A stretch of 46,456 nt of DNA from Nostocales cyanobacterium (GTDB taxonomy: Bacteria > Cyanobacteriota > Cyanobacteriia > Cyanobacteriales > Nostocaceae), in contig RDXV01000029.1 in the NCBI GenBank assembly GCA_004292695.1, positions 1-46,456 on the forward strand, given 5' to 3'. The notes beneath the pieces were generated by a model. The model did no database searches, was not told the DNA's origin, and saw only the letters and a program-made list of their open reading frames with translations. Below are positions 16,334 through 26,184 of the stretch, piece after piece; the first letter of the stretch is position 1; each line of letters opens with the position of its first letter. The position numbers and the translations under genes are program-made.

Positions 16334-17662
16334 ATGAAAAAAATCACCGCACTTTTTCAAAACATAGGAACATTAACATTACTCCTCCTGATGTTCCCCA
16401 TCAACCTCACCCTAGTCATCACCGCATGTATCACCAACCTCATCACCCTACCATTTCAGAAAAAAGTCACCTGTGAAAAACCCAAAAAAATCCTATTAAC
16501 AGGTGGTAAAATGACCAAATCATTACAACTTGCAAGGTCATTTCATCGCGCAGGACATCAAGTGTTTATGGTAGAAACCCATAAATATTGGTTATCAGGA
16601 CATAGATTTTCTAACGCAGTTAAAAACTTCTTCACAGTACCCGCACCTGAAAAAAATCCAGAAGGATATATTCAAGGATTATTAGAAATAGTAAAACGAG
16701 AAAAAATAGATGTATTTATTCCCGTTTCCAGTCCCGTTGCAAGTTATTATGACTCCCTAGCAAAATCAACTTTATCACCTTATTGTGAAGTATTTCATTT
16801 CGATCCAGAAATGACAAAAACACTAGATGATAAATTTAGTTTATGTGAACAAGCGCGAATTTTAGGTTTAACTGCACCCAAGGTATTTTTAATAACTTCC
16901 CCTGAAGAAATCATCAACTTTGATTTTTCCAAAGAACAAAATCCATACATTATTAAAAGTATTCAATATGATTCCGTGACTCGTTTAGATATGACGAAAT
17001 TTCCCTTTGAGGGAATGGAAGAATATGTAAAAAAATTGCCTATTAGTAAAGAAAGACCTTGGGTAATGCAGGAATTTATCAAAGGTCAAGAATATTGTAC
17101 CCATAGTACAGTCAGAGATGGAGAAATTCGTTTACATTGCTGTTCTCAATCTTCACCTTTTCAGGTAAATTATGAACATATTGAAAACCCGGAAATATTT
17201 AATTGGGTGCAAAAATTTGTTAAAGAGTTAAATTTAACAGGACAAATTTCTTTTGATTTTATTCAAACCGCAGATGGGAAAGTTTACCCTATTGAATGTA
17301 ACCCTAGAACCCATACTGCAATTACTATGTTTTATGATCATCCAGGGTTAGCGGATGCGTATTTAAAACCTGGTGAAAATCAAACTCATATAGAACCTTT
17401 ACCAAGTAGTAAACCAACTTATTGGTTATATCATGAATTGTGGAGAATTACCGGAATTAGGTCTTTTAATAATTTAACAACTTGGTTAAATAAAGTGATT
17501 AAAGGTAAAGATGCAATGTTAGATAAAAACGATCCTTTACCGTTTTTAATGGTGCATCATTGGCAAATTGTGTTGTTATTAATTCAGAATCTTTTGAAAT
17601 TTAAAGGTTGGGTGAGAATAGATTTTAATATTGGTAAATTGGTTGAAATTGGTGGAGATTAA
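16334..17662 (+). CDS. mysC: Mycosporine-glycine synthase, ATP-grasp ligase
   Basis: MysC couples glycine to 4-deoxygadusol with ATP to give mycosporine-glycine. The 442-residue protein starts with a hydrophobic segment (about 11-38), which in this family may place it at a membrane. Conserved blocks follow: LLTGGKMTKSLQLARSFHRA, KYWLSGHRFSNAV and FIPVSSPVASYYDSLAK. The ATP-grasp core includes MQEFIKGQEYCTHSTVRDG and the metal-binding IECNPRTHTAITMF. The C-terminal DFNIGKLVEIGGD matches the Anabaena enzyme. It is full length. The ATG at 16334 lies directly after the last repeat unit, and mysD follows after 48 bp, so the two are probably co-transcribed. Confidence 0.95.
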   Translation: MKKITALFQNIGTLTLLLLMFPINLTLVITACITNLITLPFQKKVTCEKPKKILLTGGKMTKSLQLARSFHRAGHQVFMVETHKYWLSGHRFSNAVKNFFTVPAPEKNPEGYIQGLLEIVKREKIDVFIPVSSPVASYYDSLAKSTLSPYCEVFHFDPEMTKTLDDKFSLCEQARILGLTAPKVFLITSPEEIINFDFSKEQNPYIIKSIQYDSVTRLDMTKFPFEGMEEYVKKLPISKERPWVMQEFIKGQEYCTHSTVRDGEIRLHCCSQSSPFQVNYEHIENPEIFNWVQKFVKELNLTGQISFDFIQTADGKVYPIECNPRTHTAITMFYDHPGLADAYLKPGENQTHIEPLPSSKPTYWLYHELWRITGIRSFNNLTTWLNKVIKGKDAMLDKNDPLPFLMVHHWQIVLLLIQNLLKFKGWVRIDFNIGKLVEIGGD

Positions 17663-17710
17663 ATAATTCGTAATTTGAAAACTTCGGAAATTTAGAACTT
17701 ATCAAAAAAT

Positions 17711-18760
17711 ATGTCAAAACTCAATCTTTTGTATTTAACAGGTTCACCAGAGAGTGATTTTTTCTGTAATTTATCACGACTTTATGCTCAAGATTCGATT
17801 CAGGCGATCGCCAAAAATCCCAACTATGATATTCTGATTGCATATATCACACCGGATGGTAACTGGAAATTTCCCAACTCCTTGAGTTTTGAAGATATTG
17901 CAGACAGTCAACCCATATCCTTACCGGATGCGATCGCATGGATAAGGACAAAAAACATTAATGTAATTGTACCCCAGATGTTTTGTATACCGGGAATGAC
18001 TCACTACCGCGCTTTATGTGATGTGTTAAAAATTCCCTATATAGGTAATACCCCGGAAGTAATGTCCATAACTGCAAATAAAGCGAAAGCTAAAGCCATT
18101 GTAGCAGCAGCAGGGGTAAAAGTTCCTCAAGGTGAGGTTTTGCGTCCTGGAGACATTCCTAGCATTGCACCCAAAGCAGTAGTAAAACCTGCAACCTCAG
18201 ATAACTCATTAGGAGTGAGTTTAGTAAAAGACACTCAAGAATACGAAACCGCATTAAAAGAAGCATTTCAATATTCAGAAACAGTGATAGTAGAAGAATA
18301 TATAGAACTAGGTAGAGAAGTAAGATGTGGGGTAATAGAAAAAGAGGGAGAATTAATAGGTTTACCCTTAGAAGAATATTTAGTAGACTCCAAAAATAAA
18401 CCCGTCAGAGACTATGCAGATAAACTAAAATTAGGAGATGATGGTAACTTACAATTCACAGCAAAAGATGGTATAAAATCTTGGATTGTAGATACAAAAG
18501 ATCCGATCACAGAAAAAGTACAAACAGCAGCAAAAAAATGTCATCAAGCATTAGGATGTCGTCATTATAGCTTATTTGATTTTCGTATAGATCCCAATGG
18601 AGAACCGTATTTTTTAGAAGCTGGATTATATTGTTCCTATTCACCGAAAAGCGTCATTCCTTCTATGGCCAAAACTGCGGGAATATCACTCAATGAGTTA
18701 TTAGAAATCGCGATTAAAGAAACATTAAAGTCAGGAGTCAGGAGTCAGGAGAAAGAATAA
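17711..18760 (+). CDS. mysD: Mycosporine-like amino acid ligase, D-Ala-D-Ala ligase-like
   Basis: MysD adds a second amino acid (Ser, Thr or Gly) to mycosporine-glycine, yielding disubstituted MAAs such as shinorine or porphyra-334. The 349-residue ATP-grasp protein has the family segments VVKPATSDNSLGVSLV, VEEYIELGREVRCGV and, at the metal site, YFLEAGLYCSYSPKSVIP. The presence of mysD, and no NRPS gene, predicts the ligase route. Specificity cannot be read from sequence. The native end appears to be near the helix LLEIAIKETLK. The final residues SGVRSQEKE come from an AGTCAGG heptamer array (18729-18751) read in frame. HIP1 sites occur in the 5' part. Confidence 0.93.
   Translation: MSKLNLLYLTGSPESDFFCNLSRLYAQDSIQAIAKNPNYDILIAYITPDGNWKFPNSLSFEDIADSQPISLPDAIAWIRTKNINVIVPQMFCIPGMTHYRALCDVLKIPYIGNTPEVMSITANKAKAKAIVAAAGVKVPQGEVLRPGDIPSIAPKAVVKPATSDNSLGVSLVKDTQEYETALKEAFQYSETVIVEEYIELGREVRCGVIEKEGELIGLPLEEYLVDSKNKPVRDYADKLKLGDDGNLQFTAKDGIKSWIVDTKDPITEKVQTAAKKCHQALGCRHYSLFDFRIDPNGEPYFLEAGLYCSYSPKSVIPSMAKTAGISLNELLEIAIKETLKSGVRSQEKE
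18729..18751. repeat. AGTCAGG array forming the MysD C-terminus
   Basis: Three AGTCAGG units lie inside the reading frame and encode the terminal peptide SGVRSQE. The stop codon TAA follows in AGAAAGAATAA. The same sequence with the same tail (AGTCAGGAGAAAGAATAA) occurs at about 1224-1240 downstream of another gene, which supports insertion or recruitment of a mobile repeat. Confidence 0.9.
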
Positions 18761-18827
18761 ACAAAGAAGTAAAGAAAAGAGAAAAACCTTAAAATGAGGA
18801 GTCAGGACTATTCCTTGCTGTAAATGA

Positions 18828-19136
18828 TTATTCTTCTTCTAACTCAGTTTCTAGAACTTTATAAATATCTTGTCTATCACCCTCTCGACGCATTCCCACA
18901 CCAACAATAACCACAATAATTCTATCTTGATCAATTCGATAAATAATACGATAGCGTTGACCAACTGCCCTGATACTACGATAACCTTGAAACTGACCTG
19001 TTAGAGCTTTACCCTGTTTTTCTGGTTCTATTTTGAGTTTTTCTATTTTCTGACGAAGTGCTTTTTGTTCTCGTTGATCTTTGACTTTTTTCAGTAACTT
19101 AATAGCTAAGGGAATAAACTCAATTTCATATTCCAT
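18828..19136 (-). CDS. Type II toxin, RelE/ParE superfamily
   Basis: The 102-residue basic protein has the RelE/ParE fold pattern: EIEFIPLAIKLLKKV at the start, then LKGxF-like LTGQFQGYRSIRAVGQRYRIIYRID, and a C-terminal strand VVIVGVGMRREGD. RelE-type members cut mRNA on the ribosome, while ParE-type members poison gyrase. Which applies cannot be said here. The gene follows its antitoxin gene (19140-19406) with three bases between, in the usual antitoxin-first order. It lies directly downstream of the mycosporine cluster in the opposite orientation. Confidence 0.88.
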   Translation of the reverse strand: MEYEIEFIPLAIKLLKKVKDQREQKALRQKIEKLKIEPEKQGKALTGQFQGYRSIRAVGQRYRIIYRIDQDRIIVVIVGVGMRREGDRQDIYKVLETELEEE

Positions 19137-19139
19137 AAT

Positions 19140-19406
19140 TTACCATTCTAATTCCTTCATTGCATCTGACCAACTTACTCTTTGACCTTGTTTGTCTTCC
19201 TTAATTCCAGCTATTAATTGTTCTTTAAATTCTTGATCAGATAAGATATCCATAGTTTCTAACATAGAAATATACTGATCATAACTAATAGCTACCATTA
19301 CTGGTAATTCTTCATTTGTAATAATAATTACTGGTTCATTGTCTAACTGTTTGGGTAGTTGCAGAAGTTGGTCTTTTGCTTCGTTAATATTAATTGATTT
19401 AGACAT
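19140..19406 (-). CDS. Antitoxin, Phd/YefM family
   Basis: The 88-residue acidic protein begins with the Phd/YefM N-terminal DNA-binding element (SININEAKDQLLQLPKQL, then VIITNEELPVMVAISYDQY). Its disordered acidic tail should wrap the toxin. Members bind their own promoter and repress the operon, with the toxin acting as co-repressor. The ATG at 19406 lies about 30 bp downstream of A/T-rich sequence that could hold the promoter. The pair with the toxin at 18828 looks complete. Confidence 0.88.
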   Translation of the reverse strand: MSKSININEAKDQLLQLPKQLDNEPVIIITNEELPVMVAISYDQYISMLETMDILSDQEFKEQLIAGIKEDKQGQRVSWSDAMKELEW

Positions 19407-19606
19407 GGGATTACATTGTGTTTAATGATAAACTTAGGCTATCATAGAAATTATATTTTGTCAGATGAACTTTACTTCTCCTTATGTTCACTCTTTCCAG
19501 GGTTGGCAATAAGTACCCAAGCAAAATTAATTTAACATATAGAGTGAAAACAAAAATGTCTGTATTCCTTACCTGTTCCCTGTTCCCTGCTACAAAAAAG
19601 ATAAAA

Positions 19607-20760
<1,154 letters not shown>

Positions 20761-20764
<4 letters not shown>

Positions 20765-21018
20765 GCAGTAGTTACCGGACGACGTACCAACAGAGAAAAA
20801 TAATCAGCACAGTCAGTAATTTTTTCCACCTGATACCCTGCCATAGTTAAACTATCGGGAACTTGTTCAATAGGTTCACCTCCATCTAACCAGACTTCCA
20901 ACAAACCGCCATCTGGCATTTGTTCCAGACGTAACTTAGTCCGTACAAAATTAATTGGACAAGGAGTACCCCGCAAGTCCAACTGAGCATCAGGAGTTAA
21001 CAAAGAAGATACACTCAT
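20761..21018 (-). CDS. TusA/SirA-family sulfur carrier-like protein
   Basis: The 85-residue protein has the TusA-type motif LRGTPCPINFVRTKLRLEQM, in which the Cys of CP carries sulfur in characterised members. TusA relays persulfide sulfur for tRNA thiolation or cofactor synthesis; many cyanobacterial members are uncharacterised. I prefer the ATG at 21018 over the GTG at 21021, because the dnaJ stop TGA overlaps that ATG (TGATG), a classic coupling arrangement. It also overlaps rsgA by ATGA. It is the middle gene of a dnaJ-tusA-rsgA unit. The family call is strong; the pathway is inferred. Confidence 0.88.
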
Positions 21019-22148
21019 CACTTAAACAAACTTCCCAAAAAACCTTCCAAACCACCCTTACCAGTTCTGTCACCCTTGATCTTAGCGAGTTTTTCCAATA
21101 ACTCTCTTTCCTCTTGGGTGATCTTAGTAGGAATATCAATCAAAATCGTAATTAAATGATCACCGCGACTCACAGGGTTTCCTAAACGGGGTACACCGCG
21201 ATTTTCTAACTTCATCACCGTATTAGGTTGAGTACCAGCGGGTACAATTAACTCCACCGGACCATCCACAGTATTAATCTCTAAACGGCAACCCAAAATA
21301 GCCTGTAAGTAACTTAACTTAATTTCCGAAAGAACATTAATTCCATCGCGGTGGAACTCCTCATCTTCATTCACAAAGAGATAAACATATAAATCTCCTG
21401 GTGGCCCACCCCGTTGGCCTGCATCACCCTCTTGGGAAATTCTCAAGCGTGTACCGTTGTCTACACCTGCGGGAATAGTAATTTTCAGCTTCTTATTTTT
21501 TTGGTTAGCCCCTCTACCATCACAAGCATCACACTTATCCTCTACCACTGAACCCGTGCCATTACAAGTGGGACAAGTAGAAACCTGAGTAAAACTACCA
21601 AAAGGGGTTCTAGTGACTCTTCTGACCTGGCCAGAGCCATTACAAGTGCTACACTGACGGGGGCGAGTTCCAGGTTTAGCACCAGAACCATTACAAACTT
21701 CACAAGTTTCTAAATGGGCAATGCGAATTTCCTTTTCGCCACCAAATACAGCTTCCCGGAAATCTAACTTGAGGTCTAAGCGTAAATCATCACCTCGTAC
21801 AGGTCCATTAGGTCGGCGTTGAGTACCGGGACCACCCATACCCCCAGCAAAACCACTGAAAATACTTTCAAAAATATCAGCAAAACCGCCCATATCGCCC
21901 ATATCTTGGAAACCAGCGCCAGCAGCACCAGAAACCCCAGCTTCACCAAAACGGTTGTAACGTTCGCGGGTATCTGGCTCAGATAGCACCTCATAGGCGC
22001 GGTTAATTTCCTTAAACCTTTCTTCAGCACCAGGTTCTTTGTTCACATCTGGGTGAAACTTCCGAGCCTGACGGCGATAAGCCTGTTTAATGTCTTCTTT
22101 GCTGGCATCACGGGAGACACCTAGAATTTCATAATAATCGCGGGCCAT
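21018..22148 (-). CDS. dnaJ: Chaperone DnaJ (Hsp40, type I)
   Basis: This is a complete type I J-protein of 376 residues. The N-terminal J-domain has HPD at 32-34. A Gly/Phe-rich linker follows ([21 protein letters not shown]). Then come the four zinc motifs [24 protein letters not shown] and CDACDGRG, and the C-terminal substrate-binding beta domains. It delivers unfolded proteins to DnaK and stimulates its ATPase. It lies 463 bp downstream of dnaK on the same strand, with repeats between, and is translationally coupled to the tusA-like gene. Confidence 0.97.
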   Translation of the reverse strand: MARDYYEILGVSRDASKEDIKQAYRRQARKFHPDVNKEPGAEERFKEINRAYEVLSEPDTRERYNRFGEAGVSGAAGAGFQDMGDMGGFADIFESIFSGFAGGMGGPGTQRRPNGPVRGDDLRLDLKLDFREAVFGGEKEIRIAHLETCEVCNGSGAKPGTRPRQCSTCNGSGQVRRVTRTPFGSFTQVSTCPTCNGTGSVVEDKCDACDGRGANQKNKKLKITIPAGVDNGTRLRISQEGDAGQRGGPPGDLYVYLFVNEDEEFHRDGINVLSEIKLSYLQAILGCRLEINTVDGPVELIVPAGTQPNTVMKLENRGVPRLGNPVSRGDHLITILIDIPTKITQEERELLEKLAKIKGDRTGKGGLEGFLGSLFK

Positions 22149-22611
22149 AGAGCAAGGGTAAAAGTTAGAACTAAGAACACAAAACTACCTAAACGACTCA
22201 GGTAAAAGAATATAGACAAAACTAAATTTTTGTTAAAAATTAATTTTACCTTTGACCTACACTAACAGCAAATTTTAGGTGACAGTTAGAGTTGGGGAGG
22301 TCAAGGATAAAACTGATGAACTTATCAATGAAACTTATCAATGAATTTATTGTCATCATGATTGAGACTACAGGAACTTGTCTCTTTTACAATTGTGATG
22401 CTTACACTGACAAAAATAATCCCATCCCATAGAGGGACTAACCGTATCATTAGGTGTGGAAAACCACCATATACATTTGGTTGCTCATATAGTAACTTTG
22501 GATTTCTGAGTTGGGGTGAGGGAATCAGGAGAGAGAAGTCTATAAATTAAAAATTCAGTGATAGTCAGTTATTTTACCCATTACCCATTACCCATTACCC
22601 ATTACCTACTC
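22149..22611. repeat. dnaK-dnaJ spacer with TTACCCA array
   Basis: The 463-bp spacer holds five tandem 7-mers (TTACCCA four times, TTACCTA once) at 22574-22608, ending three bases before the dnaK stop codon. The rest is A/T-rich without a recognisable gene; an open frame at 22362-22550 on the plus strand has no coding character. A separate dnaJ promoter is likely here because of the distance. Confidence 0.75.
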
Positions 22612-24633
22612 CTAATCTATCTGTTCATAGTCAGCAGAAGCAGTATTATCTTCATCAAAATCAAAATTGAATTGTGGTATTGATGTTTCTGTGGCCGAAC
22701 TTTCCTCTACAAAAGTTAAAGCAATTTCTGGTATTTTTTCCTCGGATGCTGAGGGTGCTATTTTTGTACTTGGTTCTACTTCATCATCATCCTCATTTTG
22801 TGACTGATTTTGAGCAACACTACTAGCACGGTTGTAAACATCTTCACCAATGGAGAAGAGAGCCTTTTGGAATTCTTCTAAAATTGGTTTAAATCTATCT
22901 GCGGAAATACTAGCGTCATTCATAGCAGCTTGAAGATTAGCTAATTTATCCTCTGCTAAATTCTGAATTGCCTCACTAACAAACTCTCTATTCTCTTTTA
23001 ATGTGGACTTATAGCTAAATACGAGATTATCAGCTTGGTTTTTCAGTTCAATCAATTCTCTGCGTTTCTTATCTTCCTCTGCGTACAACTCAGCTTGTTG
23101 TCGCATTCGTTCTACTTCCGCTTGACTTAAACCACCAGTATTAGTGATGCGAATACTTTGTTCTCTACCAGTACCCTTATCTTGAGCCGAAACCTTGAGA
23201 ATACCATTAACATCAATATCAAAAGCCACCTCAATTTGGGGTACACCACGAGGAGCGGGAGGAATACCAGTCAACAGAAACTTACCCAAAGTTTTATTAT
23301 CCTGTGCCATAGCTCGTTCCCCTTGGAGAACATGAATTTCCACAGAATTTTGACCATCAACTGCGGTAGAAAAAACCTGGGACTTACTGGTAGGAATAGT
23401 TGTGTTCCGTTCAATAATCTTAGTAAATACTTCTCCGAGAGTTTCCAGACCCAAAGAAAGAGGGGTAACATCTAAAAGTAGTAAAGTATCAACCTCTCCA
23501 CCTAAAACACCAGCTTGAACCGCTGCACCCAAAGCTACAGCTTCATCTGGGTTAATGGAACGATCAGGAGTTTTACCATTGTAAAATTCAATCACCGCAT
23601 TTTGAACAGCGGGAATTCTGGTTGAACCACCCACCAAAATAATCTTGTCAATATCCTCAGCTTTCAGGTCAGCATCTTTGAGAGCCTGAATCATAGGTTC
23701 AATAGTAGCAGCAATTAAATGGGCTGTCAGTTCTTCAAACTTAGAACGACTTAGTTCCATTTCCAGATGTTTTGGTCCATTTTCGTCAGCCGTAATAAAT
23801 GGCAAGTTAACGGAAGTATTAACCATACTGGAGAGTTCAACTTTCGCCTTTTCTGCGGCTTCTCGCAGACGTTGCAGAGCCATTTTATCCTCAGCTAGAT
23901 TGATTTTTTCCTGTTCGAGAAACTCTTCCAACATCCACATGACAATGGCATTATCAAAGTCATCTCCACCCAATTGGTTATTACCACTGGTAGCTTTAAC
24001 CTCAAAAACCCCATCACCTAATTGCAGAATAGAAACATCAAAAGTTCCACCACCCAAGTCAAAGACGAGAATTAATTGTTCTTGATCTTGCTTATCTAAA
24101 CCAAAAGCCAAAGCTGCCGCTGTGGGTTCATTGATAATCCGTAATACATCTAAACCCGCAATAGTGCCTGCATCTTTAGTTGCTTGTCTTTGGGCATCTG
24201 TAAAATAAGCTGGTACAGTAATTACCGCCTCAGTAACTTCTTCACCTAAAAAATTTTCTGCTTCCTGCTTGAGTTTTTGCAGAATCATAGAAGATATTTC
24301 TTGAGGTGTATAACGACGACCACGAATTTCTACATCAACGGTATCATCTCGACCCTTAACACATTTGTAGGGTACGCGAGAACGCTCTGTGTCCGTATCA
24401 TCCCAACGACGGCCAATAAATCGTTTGATGCTATAAACTGTGTTTTCGGCATTAGTGATAGATTGACGTTTAGCTAGTTGTCCAACTAAAAGATCACCAC
24501 TTTTACCAAAGCCAACAATACTAGGAGTAGTACGCCCTCCTTCAGAATTGGCAATTACAATGGGTTTACCACCTTCTACTACGGCAACACAACTGTTAGT
24601 AGTACCTAAGTCTATACCAATAACTTTTCCCAT
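22612..24633 (-). CDS. dnaK: Chaperone DnaK (Hsp70)
   Basis: The 673-residue Hsp70 starts at [14 protein letters not shown]. The frame is open 54 codons further upstream, but that extension has no Hsp70 similarity and the true start is at 24633. Landmarks are the phosphate loop [41 protein letters not shown], the linker region [14 protein letters not shown] and the substrate domain. The acidic C-terminal tail (about 610-673) is long and ends without the bacterial EEVKD. Position between grpE and dnaJ fits the principal DnaK (DnaK2 type) of cyanobacteria. No CIRCE element was seen near it. Confidence 0.97.
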   Translation of the reverse strand: MGKVIGIDLGTTNSCVAVVEGGKPIVIANSEGGRTTPSIVGFGKSGDLLVGQLAKRQSITNAENTVYSIKRFIGRRWDDTDTERSRVPYKCVKGRDDTVDVEIRGRRYTPQEISSMILQKLKQEAENFLGEEVTEAVITVPAYFTDAQRQATKDAGTIAGLDVLRIINEPTAAALAFGLDKQDQEQLILVFDLGGGTFDVSILQLGDGVFEVKATSGNNQLGGDDFDNAIVMWMLEEFLEQEKINLAEDKMALQRLREAAEKAKVELSSMVNTSVNLPFITADENGPKHLEMELSRSKFEELTAHLIAATIEPMIQALKDADLKAEDIDKIILVGGSTRIPAVQNAVIEFYNGKTPDRSINPDEAVALGAAVQAGVLGGEVDTLLLLDVTPLSLGLETLGEVFTKIIERNTTIPTSKSQVFSTAVDGQNSVEIHVLQGERAMAQDNKTLGKFLLTGIPPAPRGVPQIEVAFDIDVNGILKVSAQDKGTGREQSIRITNTGGLSQAEVERMRQQAELYAEEDKKRRELIELKNQADNLVFSYKSTLKENREFVSEAIQNLAEDKLANLQAAMNDASISADRFKPILEEFQKALFSIGEDVYNRASSVAQNQSQNEDDDEVEPSTKIAPSASEEKIPEIALTFVEESSATETSIPQFNFDFDEDNTASADYEQID

Positions 24634-24880
24634 ATTGTCAATATTTTTAGTGAGTGCTGTGATTGTGATTTTTTGGCAGACTATATCTTTCCTATCAAGG
24701 TTAATTAATTTCAGATTATGTTCTGAATAGAACCTGATGTCAAAAATGAGATTACATAAAACTATAGTTCCCAAAAGTATAGACAACGTGAGCAATGACC
24801 ATACTTGCCTATAGATTTGGCAACATTTTACAGTACAGATATTTACTGCTGATAATAAAGTAGATTACCAGATTTAACCC

Positions 24881-24948
24881 ATTGACGGTAGGGCTGATCA
24901 ATTTTAGCAAGTAGCAAATATTTCACAGCCCTACCTTTAGTGATCAAT
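24881..24948. repeat. Imperfect palindromic element between grpE and dnaK
   Basis: GGTAGGGCTG (24887-24896) and CAGCCCTACC (24926-24935) are perfect 10-bp inverted repeats with a 29-base loop. The outer ATTGA (24881-24885) and TCAAT (24944-24948) also match. The whole 68-bp unit resembles a small inverted-repeat element. It lies between the grpE stop and the dnaK promoter region (24634-24999, which holds no other recognisable feature), and could terminate grpE or fold in a grpE-dnaK transcript. Confidence 0.7.
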
Positions 24949-24999
24949 GTATTTACTGTTGAATGATCTACAGTTTGTCAGTCAACACAGAAATACAAT

Positions 25000-25746
25000 T
25001 TAGCTATTTTCTTCACTGGGTTCTGTTTCTTGTTCTGTAGAACTATCTTCTTTGGGAGCAGCCACTTTCACCATTGCGTGACGGAGAATGCGATCGCCTA
25101 TAAAATACCCTCGAACTAACTCTTCTAAAACTGTTCCTTCTGGGTGTTCATTAGTAGGTTCTCGCATTACAGCTTCATGTAGGTTCGGATCAAATTCCTG
25201 ACCTTCTGGGCGCATCGGTGAAACACCAAGACGTTTAAGACAATCTACCAATTGTTTATAAACCCCTTGATAACTCTTGTGAATTGTCATCTCACCATCA
25301 TTTTGTGGTTTGATGTGCGCTCTAGCTCGCTCAAAATTATCTACTACAGGTAACAATTCCATGATTGTATTTCTCTTGACCTGTGTATCCATCTCCTCTT
25401 TCTCTTTGGAGACACGTTTACGATAATTTTCAAAATCTGCGGCAATCCGCATATATTGGGTGCTACGCTCTTCCAGTTGCATTTTCAAAGACTCAATTTG
25501 CTGAGTCAGTTGTTCTAGGGCTGCTGTATCTACTTCTGTTGTTGGTGCAGCAGTGACAGCATTATCTTCTGTGAGTACAGGTTCTCCCGACACATTGGTT
25601 TGGGTGGCCTCATGCTCAGTCACTTCGCTACCGGATTCATGAGAATTAATTTCGGCTGGGGAGTCGCTATTCATTGCTTGCATTACCTCTATTTGTTCGC
25701 CCAGTTGCTGGCTCGTATTGTTTACTTGTTTATTTTCATCCATCAT
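25000..25746 (-). CDS. grpE: Nucleotide exchange factor GrpE
   Basis: GrpE releases ADP from DnaK and acts as a thermosensor. The 248-residue protein has an acidic, low-complexity N-terminal region (1-75) typical of cyanobacterial GrpE. The long coiled coil comes next ([20 protein letters not shown], then [16 protein letters not shown]). The C-terminal beta domain contains [20 protein letters not shown] and [19 protein letters not shown]. The ATG at 25746 is immediately followed by a second ATG at 25743; either could be used. It heads the chaperone block and is divergent from pilB. Confidence 0.96.
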   Translation of the reverse strand: MMDENKQVNNTSQQLGEQIEVMQAMNSDSPAEINSHESGSEVTEHEATQTNVSGEPVLTEDNAVTAAPTTEVDTAALEQLTQQIESLKMQLEERSTQYMRIAADFENYRKRVSKEKEEMDTQVKRNTIMELLPVVDNFERARAHIKPQNDGEMTIHKSYQGVYKQLVDCLKRLGVSPMRPEGQEFDPNLHEAVMREPTNEHPEGTVLEELVRGYFIGDRILRHAMVKVAAPKEDSSTEQETEPSEENS

Positions 25747-26184
25747 TATCTAATCATTCCAGATGCTTTAGACGGCACTTTCAAAAAGCAATTGTAGATT
25801 TTAATTTTGACCTATGTCTAAGAAAAAAGGGTAATGTGGATTTTACAGTAGCTTTCAATGCTTACCAGTAAAGACTTGTGGATTTATTTTTTGACCTCAT
25901 TCATCTGCAATTTGGCTGTATCCGTATTTCTAGCTTCATATAGTGTTATCGCTGAAAGCGGACATTAAGTTTTTTCTATTTTGACAAAAATATCATCAAG
26001 TTGCCTGTTTTTCGGCTGCCAATATTTCCATAGAACAATTGAACTAATTACTTATCACTGACAAGCAGCAATAAAAATTTTTACAAAGAAAATTGATTAA
26101 ATTTTAATTTAATACACTAACCATGAGAATTATTGAATACAGTGTGGGAATAATGTAACAAGAGGTCTTCCCTACTCATTGCTT
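25747..26184. promoter_or_regulatory. Divergent grpE/pilB promoter region
   Basis: This 438-bp gap separates the heat-shock block from the type IV pilus motor operon. It is A/T-rich and free of heptamer arrays, in contrast to most long spacers here. No CIRCE dyad or confident promoter box was recognised. Confidence 0.45.

Noticed and set aside
16237-16476. Plus-strand open frame across the mysB-mysC spacer
   Set aside because: It is made of intergenic repeats and overlaps the start of mysC in another frame.
22362-22550. 62-codon frame between dnaJ and dnaK
   Set aside because: Antisense to the operon, no coding character or domain.
24640-24670. GAGTGCT near dnaK as half of a CIRCE element
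   Set aside because: The matching TTAGCACTC arm at nine-base spacing is absent.
24634-24795. 54-codon upstream extension of the DnaK frame
   Set aside because: The Hsp70 N-terminus [12 protein letters not shown] begins at 24633. The extension has no Hsp70 similarity and a composition like intergenic DNA.
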